The notes: generated by a model not told the origin, from the letters alone. DNA of 64,000 nucleotides from Rhizopus arrhizus (GCA_024220505.1 JAKZZE010000009.1:1374001-1438000); one strand, 5' to 3'; positions 46,817 through 58,369 are shown, counted from the first letter of the stretch. Made by a program: numbers and translations.

Positions 46817-48765
46817 GCAAGAGAGTAGCTCCCCCATCTTCTACGGGAAAATTCCAGGTACCTCAAAACCGCCACTACGAAATACCGGAAGATGGGATAT
46901 TACCAGGGGGTCGACTCCAATCATTCAGCCAGTATTGGAAATCCCATATCAACCACCCCTGGCCATTGGCGGTAATTCAAGAGGGATACAAAATTCAGTG
47001 GAATTCTACCCCACGATCATGGAGATATCACCCCATGAAACCCAAGTCATTGGAAGACCGATTGGCAGTGGACCAAGCAGTGACAAAATTCTTAGCAGCA
47101 GGGATAATAGAGAGATCACCTTCTCAGAGCAAAGAATATCTGTCAAACTTCTTCACAATCCAGGAAGAAACCAAAAGACGACCTATCCTAGACTGCAGAC
47201 CATTGAACAAATTTGTACAATGCCACCATTTCAAGATGGAAGGAATACCAGCGTTGAGATCAGTATTGGAGAAGGACAATTTGATATGCAAAATAGACTT
47301 GAAAGACGCATATGTAGTTGTTCCACTACACCACCAATCCAGACCTTTTCTTACCTTCCTACACCAAGATACGGTATACCAATACAAATCCCTTGCATTT
47401 GGTCTAAGTGTAGCTCCCCGGATATTTTCCAAACTAATGCGTTATGCGGTAGAACCATTGAGAAAGAAAGGAATCAGATTGGTTTACTACTTAGACGACA
47501 TATGTTTAGTGGCGAAATCAAAGAAGGAGATGCATACGAATGTCGCGGAAACCTTAGAACATCTGAAGAACCTAGGTTTTCTTATCAACTACAAGAAAAG
47601 CAACCTACAACCACAAAGACTCCAAGAATTCTTAGGTTTTCAATTCAACACTTCAACGATGACAATCGAACTACCTCAACAAAAATTGAAGAAAATAATA
47701 AGTCGAATAAGACAAGTGAAGAAATCAACCACGACCTTCTCATGTCGATGGATTGCGAGTCTTATAGGAAAGATGACTGCAGTCATACCTGCAATAGACG
47801 AAGCTCTACTCCACCTCCGTTTCCTTCAAAGAGATTTAGCACGGAGTCTTCACATCCAACATCAAAATTGGGAAGGTCCGTGTCACCTAACAAGAAGAAG
47901 CTTAGAAGATCTGGAATGGTGGGAAGAATTTTCAGGAACCAACAATGGATTGCCAATCCACAAAGAAGACTTCAGTACACCGCCAGCAGTGGATATATAC
48001 GTGGACGCATCCGACAGTGGGTACGGAATAAGCAGCGTCGAAACAGAGACCTACGGGTTTTGGACCCAAGAAGAGAAATCAACGTCAATAAACGTAAGAG
48101 AACTACAGACAGTATTGATAGCCCTGCAACTTCACGCAAAAAAATATCAAAACAATCCCATAAGGATATTTTCGGACAACACGACGGCAATCAAATACGT
48201 GATGAAGGCAGGAGGAACAGCATCTCCGACTTTACAGGATTTAGCTCTGAAAATTCATACAATTCTCAACCAGTTCAAAATACGATTACAATGTGTCCAT
48301 ATCCCGGGGATCAACAACATCAGAGCAGATCAATTAAGCAGAATGCAAAAACCGCTATACGAATGGACATTGCCAAGGTCCATATTCAATCAAATTCAAC
48401 GCAAGTGGGGTCCATTGATGATCGATGCATTCGCAGCTCACCACAATCATCTTCTGCCGAAGTACTGGAGTATCAGGCCGGACCCAGCAGCAATGCAAAT
48501 AGATGCTTTCAAACAACAATGGCCGAAAACAGGGTTGTATCTACATCCACCATGGAAATTAGTTCCTCAAGTACTGAGAATGTTCAAGAAGCAGAAGGTG
48601 AAGGAAGCGATATTGGTGACTCCATTCTGGCCAACACAATATTGGTACCCAATGATTTTGAAGATGACAAAGAGAAAACCACTGATATTCCAAATCTCAA
48701 AAACTTGGCGGCTAGCCGCATGGAAATTATCAGACAATCCATGGAAAAACAAAACCTGGATCTAA
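46813..48765 (+). CDS. DIRS ORF2, reverse transcriptase-RNase H-methyltransferase-like polyprotein
   Basis: This frame encodes 650 residues. The reverse transcriptase has the catalytic YYLDDICLVAK box (~residue 230) and upstream KIDLKDAYVVVPLH. RNase H follows with DIYVDASDSGYG, the glutamate in ELQTVLIAL, IFSDNTTAIKYV and a histidine region HIPGINNIRADQLSR. Next comes the DIRS-specific DAM-like region, with IDAFAAHHNHLLPKYW and HPPWKLV in place of the NPPW-type methyltransferase motif. There is no protease or DDE integrase, matching DIRS. Catalytic residues appear intact. It starts in the ATGA overlap with ORF1. Confidence 0.93.
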   Translation: MSKRVAPPSSTGKFQVPQNRHYEIPEDGILPGGRLQSFSQYWKSHINHPWPLAVIQEGYKIQWNSTPRSWRYHPMKPKSLEDRLAVDQAVTKFLAAGIIERSPSQSKEYLSNFFTIQEETKRRPILDCRPLNKFVQCHHFKMEGIPALRSVLEKDNLICKIDLKDAYVVVPLHHQSRPFLTFLHQDTVYQYKSLAFGLSVAPRIFSKLMRYAVEPLRKKGIRLVYYLDDICLVAKSKKEMHTNVAETLEHLKNLGFLINYKKSNLQPQRLQEFLGFQFNTSTMTIELPQQKLKKIISRIRQVKKSTTTFSCRWIASLIGKMTAVIPAIDEALLHLRFLQRDLARSLHIQHQNWEGPCHLTRRSLEDLEWWEEFSGTNNGLPIHKEDFSTPPAVDIYVDASDSGYGISSVETETYGFWTQEEKSTSINVRELQTVLIALQLHAKKYQNNPIRIFSDNTTAIKYVMKAGGTASPTLQDLALKIHTILNQFKIRLQCVHIPGINNIRADQLSRMQKPLYEWTLPRSIFNQIQRKWGPLMIDAFAAHHNHLLPKYWSIRPDPAAMQIDAFKQQWPKTGLYLHPPWKLVPQVLRMFKKQKVKEAILVTPFWPTQYWYPMILKMTKRKPLIFQISKTWRLAAWKLSDNPWKNKTWI

Positions 48766-49893
48766 CCACCATTAATCACCTTCAACACAAACATCGAAAA
48801 GAGACAATCAACAATTATAATAGAAATTGGGAAAGGTGGGCCAATTGGTGCAGTCAACAATCACCAACGATCAACTATTTGGAATACGCACCAAGAAATG
48901 TTCTAAAATACTTGGTACAAAATCGCCATTATTCTACGTCTCATTTAAACGGAATACGATCATCAATAGCATCTGTGTTTAATGTAGTCTACCCCTCAAA
49001 ACCAAGTATCGGTCAACACCATCTTATCCAAGATTTTTTCACAGCTCACAAAAAACAGCGAGTGCAGATTCCAACAAGAGAGGAAATAGAAATATGGGAC
49101 TTAGATATTTTGCTGAAGTTTATCAAGGCTAAATATGCGCACAATGACCGGTTAACAATTATGGAACTACAATACAAGACAGTATTATTACTCTCAATTT
49201 TCACCATGTGGAGACCAAAATCGGACATCAGTAGACTCCAGCATAGAGATGTCTTGTTCCAAACAGAAAATGGCAGGATTCAAGGGGTAACCTTAATCTG
49301 TCGACTGCCAAAAGAAGCTCAACAGAAAACAATCTCGCTAGGAACTATCGATACTTCTGACTTGTGTCCGGTTACAACCTTATATCTTTTTATACAAAAA
49401 ACAGAAGGCTATCGAGGGAAATTACCAGAGAACCAAACGTTATTTTTGGCTTACATCAATGAACAAAAACCGACCTCCTGTGTTAGTCCAAATACGGTTA
49501 CAGGCTGGATAAAAAACAACATGTCACAAGCAGGAATTGATACAACAAAGTACCAACCCCATTCAATTCGCTCAGCAGCAAGTACTAAAGCGGTTCAACT
49601 TGGTTTCAAGATAGACGACGTGAAAAAACATGCCAACTGGAGTTTGAATAGCAATACGTTTGAGAAATACTATTATAAACCAAATCACACAGACAGGATC
49701 AGTACTGCAATTGGGAACTCTATGGTCAATAATCTTTCGGAAAACAATACCATATCTGGAGTCCGAACGGAGGCAACAAGTATTGGAGTAGGAACGACCT
49801 GCAATACGGACGTTGCCGTAGTGAGGACGGAAGATATGGTAAAACCCGGCCCTTCAACTTCCCTCCCTTGGTATAAAAGAATTTTAGATCTAA

Positions 49894-49898
<5 letters not shown>
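48720..49898 (+). CDS. DIRS ORF3, tyrosine recombinase
   Basis: Reading from the ATG at 48720, 392 residues form a phage-integrase-fold recombinase. A SAM-like N-terminal core-binding region (NNYNRNWERWANWC) precedes the catalytic domain with arginine in MWRPKSDISRLQ, HSIRSAAST (His-x-x-Arg), KHANW and the nucleophile region FEKYYYKP. This enzyme replaces DDE integrase in DIRS elements. The start overlaps ORF2 by 46 nt. The same frame is open far upstream, to 45999, through both other ORFs. The C-terminus encodes the internal complementary region, so protein and end-structure information overlap there. Confidence 0.92.
49749..49840 (+). repeat. DIRS internal complementary region
   Basis: Positions 49749-49805 are the reverse complement of the left end 45824-45880. 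Positions 49803-49840 are the reverse complement of the right end 50048-50085. The halves share AAT (49803-49805). The region lies inside the recombinase reading frame. Confidence 0.88.

Positions 49899-49935
<37 letters not shown>
49897..49935 (+). repeat. A homopolymer (~39 nt) after the recombinase stop
   Basis: The run begins in the TAA stop of the recombinase ORF and ends 21 bp before the right inverted repeat. It is internal to the element, so it is not a classical 3' tail. Confidence 0.75.
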
Positions 49936-49940
<5 letters not shown>

Positions 49941-49955
49941 ATATATTATCAACGT

Positions 49956-50054
49956 CTTAGAAAGTTATAAAGAAGACATAGTATACATTTTAGTTTATTA
50001 TATAAGAAAAATTTTCAAATAAAAAAGCGCGGCTCGGAGAGTCCTTTACCATAT
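49956..50054 (-). repeat. DIRS right inverted terminal repeat
   Basis: Reverse complement of 45874-45972 over 99 bp. It is followed by a 31-bp unique right end that is matched in the internal complementary region. Confidence 0.85.
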
Positions 50055-50085
50055 CTTCCGTCCTCACTACGGCAACGTCCGTATT

Positions 50086-50406
50086 AGTCGGAGACGAAAA
50101 CGAGTTTAGTTCTGAGGAAAACGAACATTGGGGGTGGAGCCGCTGTACTTTTGTTTCTTAAAAAAACCAAAACAGGCTTTATTCCAACTCCTTGCTGAAT
50201 GGTTCATGTTTTCTCTGGTCCATCTCAAATTACTATAAAAGGAAATAAAATCTAATGCATAAATCATAAACTATGTTTTTTAAAAAGATTTTATTGAATA
50301 AAAACTTGAAGCTAAAGCTATATACAGAAATGCTAAACTTGTTGACAAGTTTCTTTGACAGAATATTTGGGAATAATAAAGATGCGATTGAGTTTGTTTA
50401 GATGAT
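50086..50406. other. Right flank of the DIRS element and H4 3' flank
   Basis: About 320 bp. The first 60 bp (AGTCGGAGACGAAAACG and on) are more GC-rich than ordinary intergenic DNA and may be part of the older transposon into which the DIRS copy inserted. The rest is AT-rich 3' flank of H4. Confidence 0.4.
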
Positions 50407-51661
<1,255 letters not shown>

Positions 51662-52044
51662 ATACCCAAACAACTTACATAAAAAAGGACCAAACGATAA
51701 ATATTTTTTAATATGAAAATCTTTTATTTCATTTGTACAGTTTCATTTTCATAAATAAAAAAAAGGTTAATTTTTCTTTTTGAAAAAGTATATATTTGAA
51801 AAGTCTATAATGCCACCCTAAATATTGATCATTTTGATTGTATTTAATCCCAAAGAATGCTTACAGAAAGATAAAAAGCATCGCAAAGTGGTACCATTCA
51901 CATGGCTTTCCTTTTTCAACTTGAAGCAAAAAGTGAACCCAGAAAAGCAATATTTTTTCCTATGCTTGTGCGACATTACTTGTCATAAATAGTTGTGTTT
52001 CTTATAAAGATACAAGTTTAGAGAAAGACAGTAAGCAGTTAGAG
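51662..52044. other. H3 3' flank
   Basis: About 380 bp, AT-rich, no gene seen. The right end borders the transposase remnant. Confidence 0.4.
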
Positions 52045-53069
52045 TCAACGATAGAAAACAAATATAATAAAACTTTGCTTGACCATTCCCTTCAAAACTG
52101 CCCAGAATTGTTCATTCGGGTTTATTTCTGGCGAACACGGAGGAAGATAAACAGGTGTATTACCTCTTTTTTTAATCATAAGATCAATTATTTCTGGGAC
52201 ATAGATTGGAGCATTGTTCATAACAATAAAAACCCCTTTCATTTCAGGGAACTCATCCATGATGTCCATGGTATCGTTAATGAAATTTAGATAGTGGCCA
52301 GAAGTAATTCCTTTAGGAACAGAAATTCTATCCTCAGTTGCTTTTTTCTTTGTGGCACCTACGACCTTCCTTTTTTTTGACATTTCCTGGTTCTCGCAAG
52401 CTTATGTTTACTATACTAAAACCAGAGATTGTACCAATAATTGTGTGCAAAACAGCTTTTGCTGAAGGACTTGTAACAACAACTGGTGGATCGCGAGCTG
52501 CCCAATTACGACTTCGACGCATATTAATGTCAAATCTGGATTCATCTATAAATACACAATTCTTCAGATAATTCATGCCGTTATTAACTCATTTCTCAAG
52601 CCATTCTGCACGAGCATTAAGACTTTTCTCGCTGCTTCTTGCGACAAGATGGCAGCTTACGGCTTTAATACTGAGGTTACAGTCTTCCTTCATAAACTCT
52701 GCTACTCTCGACTTTTTTTATTTCTAGACCAGCAAAGCTCTTTGTCAAACCATCCACTGCATCCTGAATAAATGCTCTAAGATTTTCATCAAAAAAGATA
52801 ATCAAATGCTCTTTATGTGATTTGTTGAGTTGACTGACCGGTCTATTAGGAATACGGATGGTTTTTTTCAGAGGAATATTTTTCTCTGGGTCCTTATCGT
52901 ATGCTTGCTTCCATTTGCGTGCGGTGTCATAGTTTACAGTCGCAGCTTTGGCTGCCTCCTTTGGTTTCATAAGCTTTTCTGTGATAAAATAAAAATACCT
53001 ACGACAATCCTCGTCAGTGTAAATGTTGTACTGAGTGACTCTTTCTTTCTTGGAAGAGGCCTCCTTCAT
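52045..53069 (-). pseudogene. Degraded IS630/Tc1-mariner-like transposase
   Basis: Three fragments in order on the minus strand make up a DDE transposase. 53069-52677 holds a helix-turn-helix (KEAAKAATVNYDTARKWKQ) and a linker. 52576-52334 holds the first catalytic Asp region (CVFIDESRFDINMRR). 52383-52045 holds the second and third positions, VMNNAPIYVP and LPPCSPEINPNEQFWAVLK. The final glutamate is present, but the second aspartate (normally DNAPIH) is asparagine. The fragments are in different frames, so the gene is dead. It is similar in kind to the fragment at 45366. Confidence 0.75.
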
Positions 53070-53477
53070 TATTACATCCTGAGGAGCTTCTAATTCAAAG
53101 GAGCCCCTTTAAACAATCATATATTGTAACAGCTACGATTTTTTAACAATTTAAAAGACTTAATGGAAGGCTTTTTTGTTATTCTCTTTTTTGTCACTTA
53201 TTAATATGTGTCTAATGTTTGATCCAATTAGCATGATGAATAGTAACCTTAGAATATCAAGCATCAAATCTCATTTTGTCTGCAATCTGGGATACTGGAC
53301 AAAGGTTCATTAGCATATTCAGGAGTGTACTTCTTTGAGCAAAAAGGTATTGAAGAATGCTGATAGATGAAGAAGACAACATTTTAAATATTGTTGTCAA
53401 TAAAAGTCTGTAACTGCGAATAAGGCAATTGATAAATCAAAAACATTCCATCAAGGTGCAACTGCTGCAATTTATGG

Positions 53478-54778
53478 TTGCTTAAAGAATTCCAAATTTT
53501 ACAATCTTTATTGGATAAAGAATACAAACAGCAGCAAACGTCAGGGGCTCCTCCAAGCTTTGAAGAAGGGAGTATGACCTTGGCATTATCCAATATAGCC
53601 AAACAACTGTTGGAAAAAGATGCTAACAGCAACGACGAACTCGAGCTGTGTAAGCTTTGCTTATCATTGACAATTAGCTACGTCAGTCCCAAAATCAACG
53701 CGATGCTCGAGAGTTTACTACCAAAGCAGTTGCACAACGGAGCTAAAGCAGCAAGTAAAGATAAAAAGGCTGATTTGCAATGCTCTCCAGAAATGATAAA
53801 AAGCATAGAGGATATAATACATGATCTTTTACCTTTTGAAAATGACTAATGCCTTGACAATTGCATCAACTACTTGGATAAGCCAAAATATGAAGAGACC
53901 AATAAAAAGTCGGTGAAGTACCAGATGCTTTGCATTGCAGAAAAAGCGTAAGTACTAATTTTTTGTACTAAAGCTAAAAATAACTAATTACTCCATTGTT
54001 ATGTTAGGATCAAAGCAATCGAAATGATCAAAAAATTGAAGGGCCACCGTGAGGCATTTTGGATGAGAAAATTCATTGAAATAGTTGAAGTGCTATTCGA
54101 TGACACAGATCCTTTAGTATCTGATGGAGAAGGTGTATGCAGAGATACATGAGCTGCATCTTTTGAGAGCATCTTTGGTCGTTGTGTTGATATTCTCGTA
54201 TCTGTTAGAGACAAAAAAAGTGAGGTCAATCTTGCAAGCCTTGAAGCAAAAAAGGAAGATACAGGTGCTAGTTTGCATGTATATCAACGGCTCAAAAATC
54301 ACCGCATTAATTCAGCAATCTTAAATAGAGCCAACTATCTGGTAGGAATCACATGTATCAGTTTTATCCACATTGACATTGTTGGTCCATGCGGCTACCT
54401 TGTGCAATTAACAAGACATACTAGAATTACTTTATTTGCCAGGGCCTCGCTAACTTCCACATGGCAACAGAACTTTTAGAGATTAGCTTTTTTACTGATT
54501 TTTTGAAGAAGCTGTATACCTGGAAGTCTATTATAAGCAAACAGAGCATTCAATTGAAAAAACATTGATTTGTCGAAAGAGGAAGTTCTCATTGATTGAA
54601 ACATTTGCAGATCCTGAAGACAAACCATCCGAATCTATTGATCCCATAAATATATATGTAATTCTTATAAAATTGGTAACCCAAAATAAATCTGAAGTAC
54701 TAGGATCCTTTTTTTTTAGAAGAAAGATGCCCTTTATTAAATTTGTTCTTTGTGTATATTTATATACGCTATTTTAAG
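53478..54778 (+). pseudogene. Broken expanded-family gene with a PD-(D/E)XK-like motif
   Basis: A frame from 53478 to 53849 (KLCLSLTISYVSPKINAMLE) continues past a TAA as YLDKPKYEETNKKSVKYQML. After an intron at ~53950-54007 come HREAFWMRKFIEIVEVLF and SDGEGVCRDT, then an in-frame TGA (54150-54152). Beyond it, still in frame, is RCVDILVSV ... NLASLEAKKEDT ... VYQRLKNHRIN. An aspartate, a Glu-x-Lys and a following Gln-x3-rich helix match the PD-(D/E)XK nuclease fold pattern. A further intron and LEISFFTDFLKKLYTWKS follow. Known members of this kind are multi-copy in Mucorales (recall, not a search). Two stops make this copy non-functional unless it is read through. Confidence 0.5.
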
Positions 54779-56120
54779 GAGCTTAATCATCATTTCTTTG
54801 TCTTGAGATGCAGAATAATCGGGACTTCTTTTGGCTTGGTATCGATGCTTTAAAGGTTCGCTTGCGCATTCTATATTTGGAAGGTCTATCATTTGTATTT
54901 CCATTGGGTCATCTTTATATTTAGTTTCTGTTTCTTTGTTCATAGAATTGATACTGACATGTGCTATTTGTGTCCTTTAAGTTTTTCATATCCTTGAGTA
55001 TATAAATGACAAATCAGGGATATCCCCAACAGCTTGACGATCAATTTTAGAGGTAGAACCTATACTTCTTGAATTGTTCTTACTTTCACTTGAAGCATTA
55101 CTTCGTGCGGTACTACATTAAAAAGTTTAGTAAATAGGAATAGATGATGGCATCAAAAGATAATACTTACAATTCTGTAATAGTATTATTGATCTTTTTT
55201 GAAGTCTTCACAAAAGAATACATCTCATCAAATAATGTTGATTCGCTAGCAAAAGTACGTGCAGAAGTAGAGTCATAGAATAATTCGATGTAGTGTAATA
55301 TGCTTTCTACAAGCCAGTTTTCCTCGGGGTGTGTACTACGGCTGAAGCACATATTATTATAACTAGATTCTATTTCTTCATACGTTGACTAAAAATAATT
55401 AATTATCTATACCGTTATTTAACAAAAAAAGACTGATCGTTCATACCTTCATGTTTAATTTCTGTAACAAATCTTTTATATGTGATGGTAATGCTGCTTC
55501 TAAATCACTTTTTCCGCTTGCTGCGGTCATCTCTTCTAATTCATCAGCGGTAATTATTTTCTGTACGTTTTCATCATCCAAAAAAAATGACATAAGAATG
55601 AAAATGACTATTATATTATTAACACTTTGTTAGTCTACGTTCAAGTTATTCCCAAACGGTATTTAAAACACTTACTGATCAAACACATAATTCTTTCCTT
55701 CCTCATAAATGATGTCTTCAACATATCTTCCTGAACGAAGTTTCCACTTTTTAGTCAACTTTGAGTGCCTAGTTTGAATTGTCTTCATATCTTCAGGTGT
55801 GAGGGCTCTTTGATAATCAAGTGATCTGGTACTACTTTTACTGGAAGACGTTGTGAATTCTGATTCTGATGAATCTGCTGATGGTTTCTTTTGCTTTAAT
55901 TCTTCTACTATTGTGGAGTTCCAAACGTCTTCATGGCTGTTTGCAGCTTTCAACTGAAGTTTTTTTAAGCTACCTTTGAAATACCTTCACCAGATAGCTT
56001 TGTAACTATTTAAATTGGTACAGTCATAGTGGTTGATAATTTGCTCTTTCATTTCAAGAACAAATGTGTTCCATTCCACCACCCTTTCTTGATTTGCTGC
56101 AGCAAGTATCGCTGATGTTA
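54737..56120 (-). pseudogene. Second decayed expanded-family gene, multi-exon
   Basis: Coding-like exons separated by clear GT-AG introns run right to left: VVEWNTFVLEMKEQIINHY (near 56080), SHEDVWNSTIVEELKQ to GKNYVFDQ (55672-55960, donor GTAAGT), ITADELEEMTAASGKSD (near 55500), EENWLVESILHYIELFYD to KTSKKIN (55180-55390, donor GTAAGT), and SIGSTSKIDRQAVGDIPDLS (near 55040). The last runs into TGA and TAA. An open piece, DDPMEIQMIDLPNIECASEP to KEMMIKLLK, follows at 54943-54737. GDIPDLSF may be the aspartate part of a nuclease-like site, but no E-x-K follows. It overlaps the tail of the plus-strand relic. Confidence 0.45.
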
Positions 56121-56427
56121 TTTCTGTCAAAAAATTAGTATACTAGTGCATAAAATAGAAACTGTTTTATTACCATTGCTTATTCCTACCAACGTTTGTG
56201 ACAATATTATAATAGTAAGTTGATGAAGAAATAAGAAATTACTTATTAGAGAGATGAGGAATAAATTATTTTTTGCCCTTTCTTCATAACACTGCAAATA
56301 ATTGGTGATTTTCAACGTTATCAGTCATTGTCAATCATTGCTAACATCAAAATATCAACGTTCTGAATAACTTTGAATAAACAAAAAAAAATTAAAATGC
56401 TCTGTATTGCACCTTTTTGAATTTGTT

Positions 56428-56629
56428 GTCGTTCCAGTTGACTCCACTCCGACTTCCAATGTGATACATGCTCTCTGAGATATCAGTCATAGTACTTCCA
56501 CGATGCTCGGCTTAGAAAGATATGAGGGAAAAAGGGAAAAAGTTTATTATTATTATTATAAGGAAAATAAAGCGTGGCTCAGAGAGCATGTATCACATTT
56601 TCAGTCTTCGTTTCGTCAACATTCGTATT
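56428..56629. mobile_element. Miniature DIRS-like element (both ends, no coding core)
   Basis: About 200 bp consist of two terminal regions with a perfect 20-bp inverted repeat (56460-56479 TGTGATACATGCTCTCTGAG and its complement at 56578-56597). The outer left part (TTGTCGTTCCAGTTGACTCC) resembles the left end of the full element. The outer right part, reaching ATTCGTATT, aligns along its length with the full element's right end (to GTCCGTATT). GCGTGGCTCAGAGAGC parallels the full element's GCGCGGCTCGGAGAGTCC. It looks like a diverged, internally deleted relative. No ORF remains. Confidence 0.65.
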
Positions 56630-57166
56630 TTAAAACAATAAAATATTTTAAAACAACCAATCATTTTTTATTATTTTGCCAAATCATTTTTTTTGTTCGC
56701 ACCAAATTATTTTTTTATTATCACCATTTACTTACCAGCCTTACTGTATAATCTTTTTCATGTATTTATAAAAACAAGTGTGGAAGATTAATATACTAAC
56801 ATTGTTTTTTGGTCTTGACACTAATCACCTATTGATTATCTTACATTTACCAATGAAATCTTTTAAGCCTAGCTTTAAATTAGGCTAACATTTTTTTTTT
56901 TTTTGCTTTTTCATAACATTTTTAAATACGATCTTGGCAATGATTGACACAAATATAAAGATGCAAAAAAATAAATTCTATTCACTGTTGAAAAATGAAT
57001 TTTTATTTACAATAAAACCCAAAAAAAGGATGTTTTATAAATCTCCCTTTTCCGTTCGCTAGCTTTAATTTTTATACAAAAAGTAGGCGTGTTGCGTATA
57101 GTATTTTTTGGTGGGAGAAGTGGATATCAAATTTTATAAGATGCTATTTGAATGTTGTTGATGAAT
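56630..57166. other. Intergenic
   Basis: About 540 bp of AT-rich sequence with no gene seen. It forms the 3' flank of the second H2A gene. Confidence 0.4.
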
Positions 57167-57562
57167 TTAAAGTTCTTGAGAAGCACCAGCCTTCTTGGTC
57201 TTGGTAGGCAACAAGGAGGCGTGGATGTTGGGAAGAACACCACCTTGAGCAATAGTGACATGACCAAGGAGCTTGTTTAATTCTTCATCGTTACGGATGG
57301 CCAATTGAAGGTGACGAGGGATGATACGGGACTTCTTGTTGTCACGAGCAGCGTTACCAGCCAATTCAAGGATTTCAGCAGCGAGATATTCGAGAACGGC
57401 AGCAAGGTAAACGGGAGCACCAGCACCAACACGTTGGGCATAGTTACCACGACGAAGAAGACGGTGAATACGACCGACAGGGAATTGAAGACCGGCCTTA
57501 GAAGAACGGGTTTGAGACTTGGCACCAGCTGCAGATTTTCCACCAGATTTACCACCAGACAT
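57167..57562 (-). CDS. Histone H2A, copy 2 (H2A.X-type tail)
   Basis: An intronless frame encodes the same 131-residue protein as the H2A at 40462, including the ASQEL tail. Identity extends about 23 bp into the 5' leader (AACTAAATCTAAATATATTA) but not farther. It is divergently transcribed from H2B copy 2. The start is the ATG before SGGKSGG; a longer upstream frame only translates the leader. Confidence 0.97.
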   Translation of the reverse strand: MSGGKSGGKSAAGAKSQTRSSKAGLQFPVGRIHRLLRRGNYAQRVGAGAPVYLAAVLEYLAAEILELAGNAARDNKKSRIIPRHLQLAIRNDEELNKLLGHVTIAQGGVLPNIHASLLPTKTKKAGASQEL

Positions 57563-58012
57563 TGTTAATATATTTAGATTTAGTTTTATAAAAAAAAGAG
57601 GAGGAAAAAAGTTCAAGACCGCTCTTTATATAGGTGAGAGAATGCCTGTTTTTAAAGTTCCGCACTTCTTTTTTTTTTCAAATTCCATTTATTTTTTTTT
57701 TACAAAAAAAGTTGGTAGTCTTTAGCATATAGTCAAGGGGATGTAAAGCATCCAAAAAAAAATTTTTTTTCACGATTTTTTTTTTACTTTAAAATCATAA
57801 AATTCAATGCTTAATTCCTCGATATCACGCGTTTGTTTCGCGAATCGTTATACTCGTGTTTGAGTAATCAAAGCATTTGTTTTTGTCCTGCAAAACAAGG
57901 TTTAAAAAATCCTCTTTTGGAAAACAAGTCACATTTATAAATTGGATATAAAAAGTCAATGGGTAATTTTTTAGTATTTTTTTTCTCCCAATTTTCATAA
58001 ACATATTTTATC
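57563..58012. promoter_or_regulatory. Shared divergent H2A-H2B promoter, second pair
   Basis: This 0.45-kb bidirectional promoter has TATA-like elements at 57625-57632 (minus orientation) and 57947-57953 (TATAAAA, plus). Apart from the H2A-proximal leader it shows no obvious similarity to the first pair's promoter. Confidence 0.65.
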
Positions 58013-58369
58013 ATGGCTGCTGAAACTGCTACTAAGGAAACCAAGAAGGCTGTTGCCAAGACTGGCGACAAGAAGAAGAGAGTCTCTCGTCGTGAAACCT
58101 ACTCCTCTTATATCTACAAGGTCTTGAAGCAAGTTCACCCCGATACTGGTATCTCCAACAAGGCCATGTCCATCTTGAACTCCTTCGTCAATGATATCTT
58201 TGAACGTATTGCTTCTGAAGCCTCCAAGTTGGCTGCCTACAACAAGCGTTCCACCATCTCTTCTCGTGAAATCCAAACCGCTGTTCGTCTTATCCTCCCT
58301 GGTGAACTCGCCAAGCACGCCGTCTCTGAAGGTACCAAGGCCGTCACCAAGTACACCAGTTCCAAATAA
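58013..58369 (+). CDS. Histone H2B, copy 2
   Basis: An intronless frame encodes 118 residues identical to the H2B at 39606-39962. Coding DNA is nearly identical (for example GCT versus GCC at codon 2), while the 5' and 3' flanks differ. The pair H2A(-)/H2B(+) is the mirror image of the first pair. Confidence 0.97.
   Translation: MAAETATKETKKAVAKTGDKKKRVSRRETYSSYIYKVLKQVHPDTGISNKAMSILNSFVNDIFERIASEASKLAAYNKRSTISSREIQTAVRLILPGELAKHAVSEGTKAVTKYTSSK

Larger units (their letters stand above)
45824..50085 (+). mobile_element. DIRS-type tyrosine-recombinase retrotransposon, structurally complete
   Basis: A 4.26-kb element carries a gag-like ORF, RT/RNase H/methyltransferase-like ORF and a tyrosine recombinase, with the diagnostic DIRS end structure. 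Inverted terminal repeats of 99 bp are 45874-45972 and 49956-50054. Outside them, the left end (45824-45880) and the right end (50048-50085) are both reproduced in reverse complement, side by side, in the internal complementary region 49749-49840. They share the trinucleotide AAT/ATT at the joint. This is the layout used by DIRS elements to close a circular intermediate before recombinase-mediated insertion. No target duplication is seen, as expected. All three ORFs are open, so the copy may be young or active (inference). Confidence 0.92.

Noticed and set aside
45999..48719. Annotating the whole 1,299-codon frame as one recombinase protein
   Set aside because: Only the part from about 48720 resembles a recombinase; upstream it overlaps the clearly coding gag-like and RT frames. 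Kept as a finding instead.
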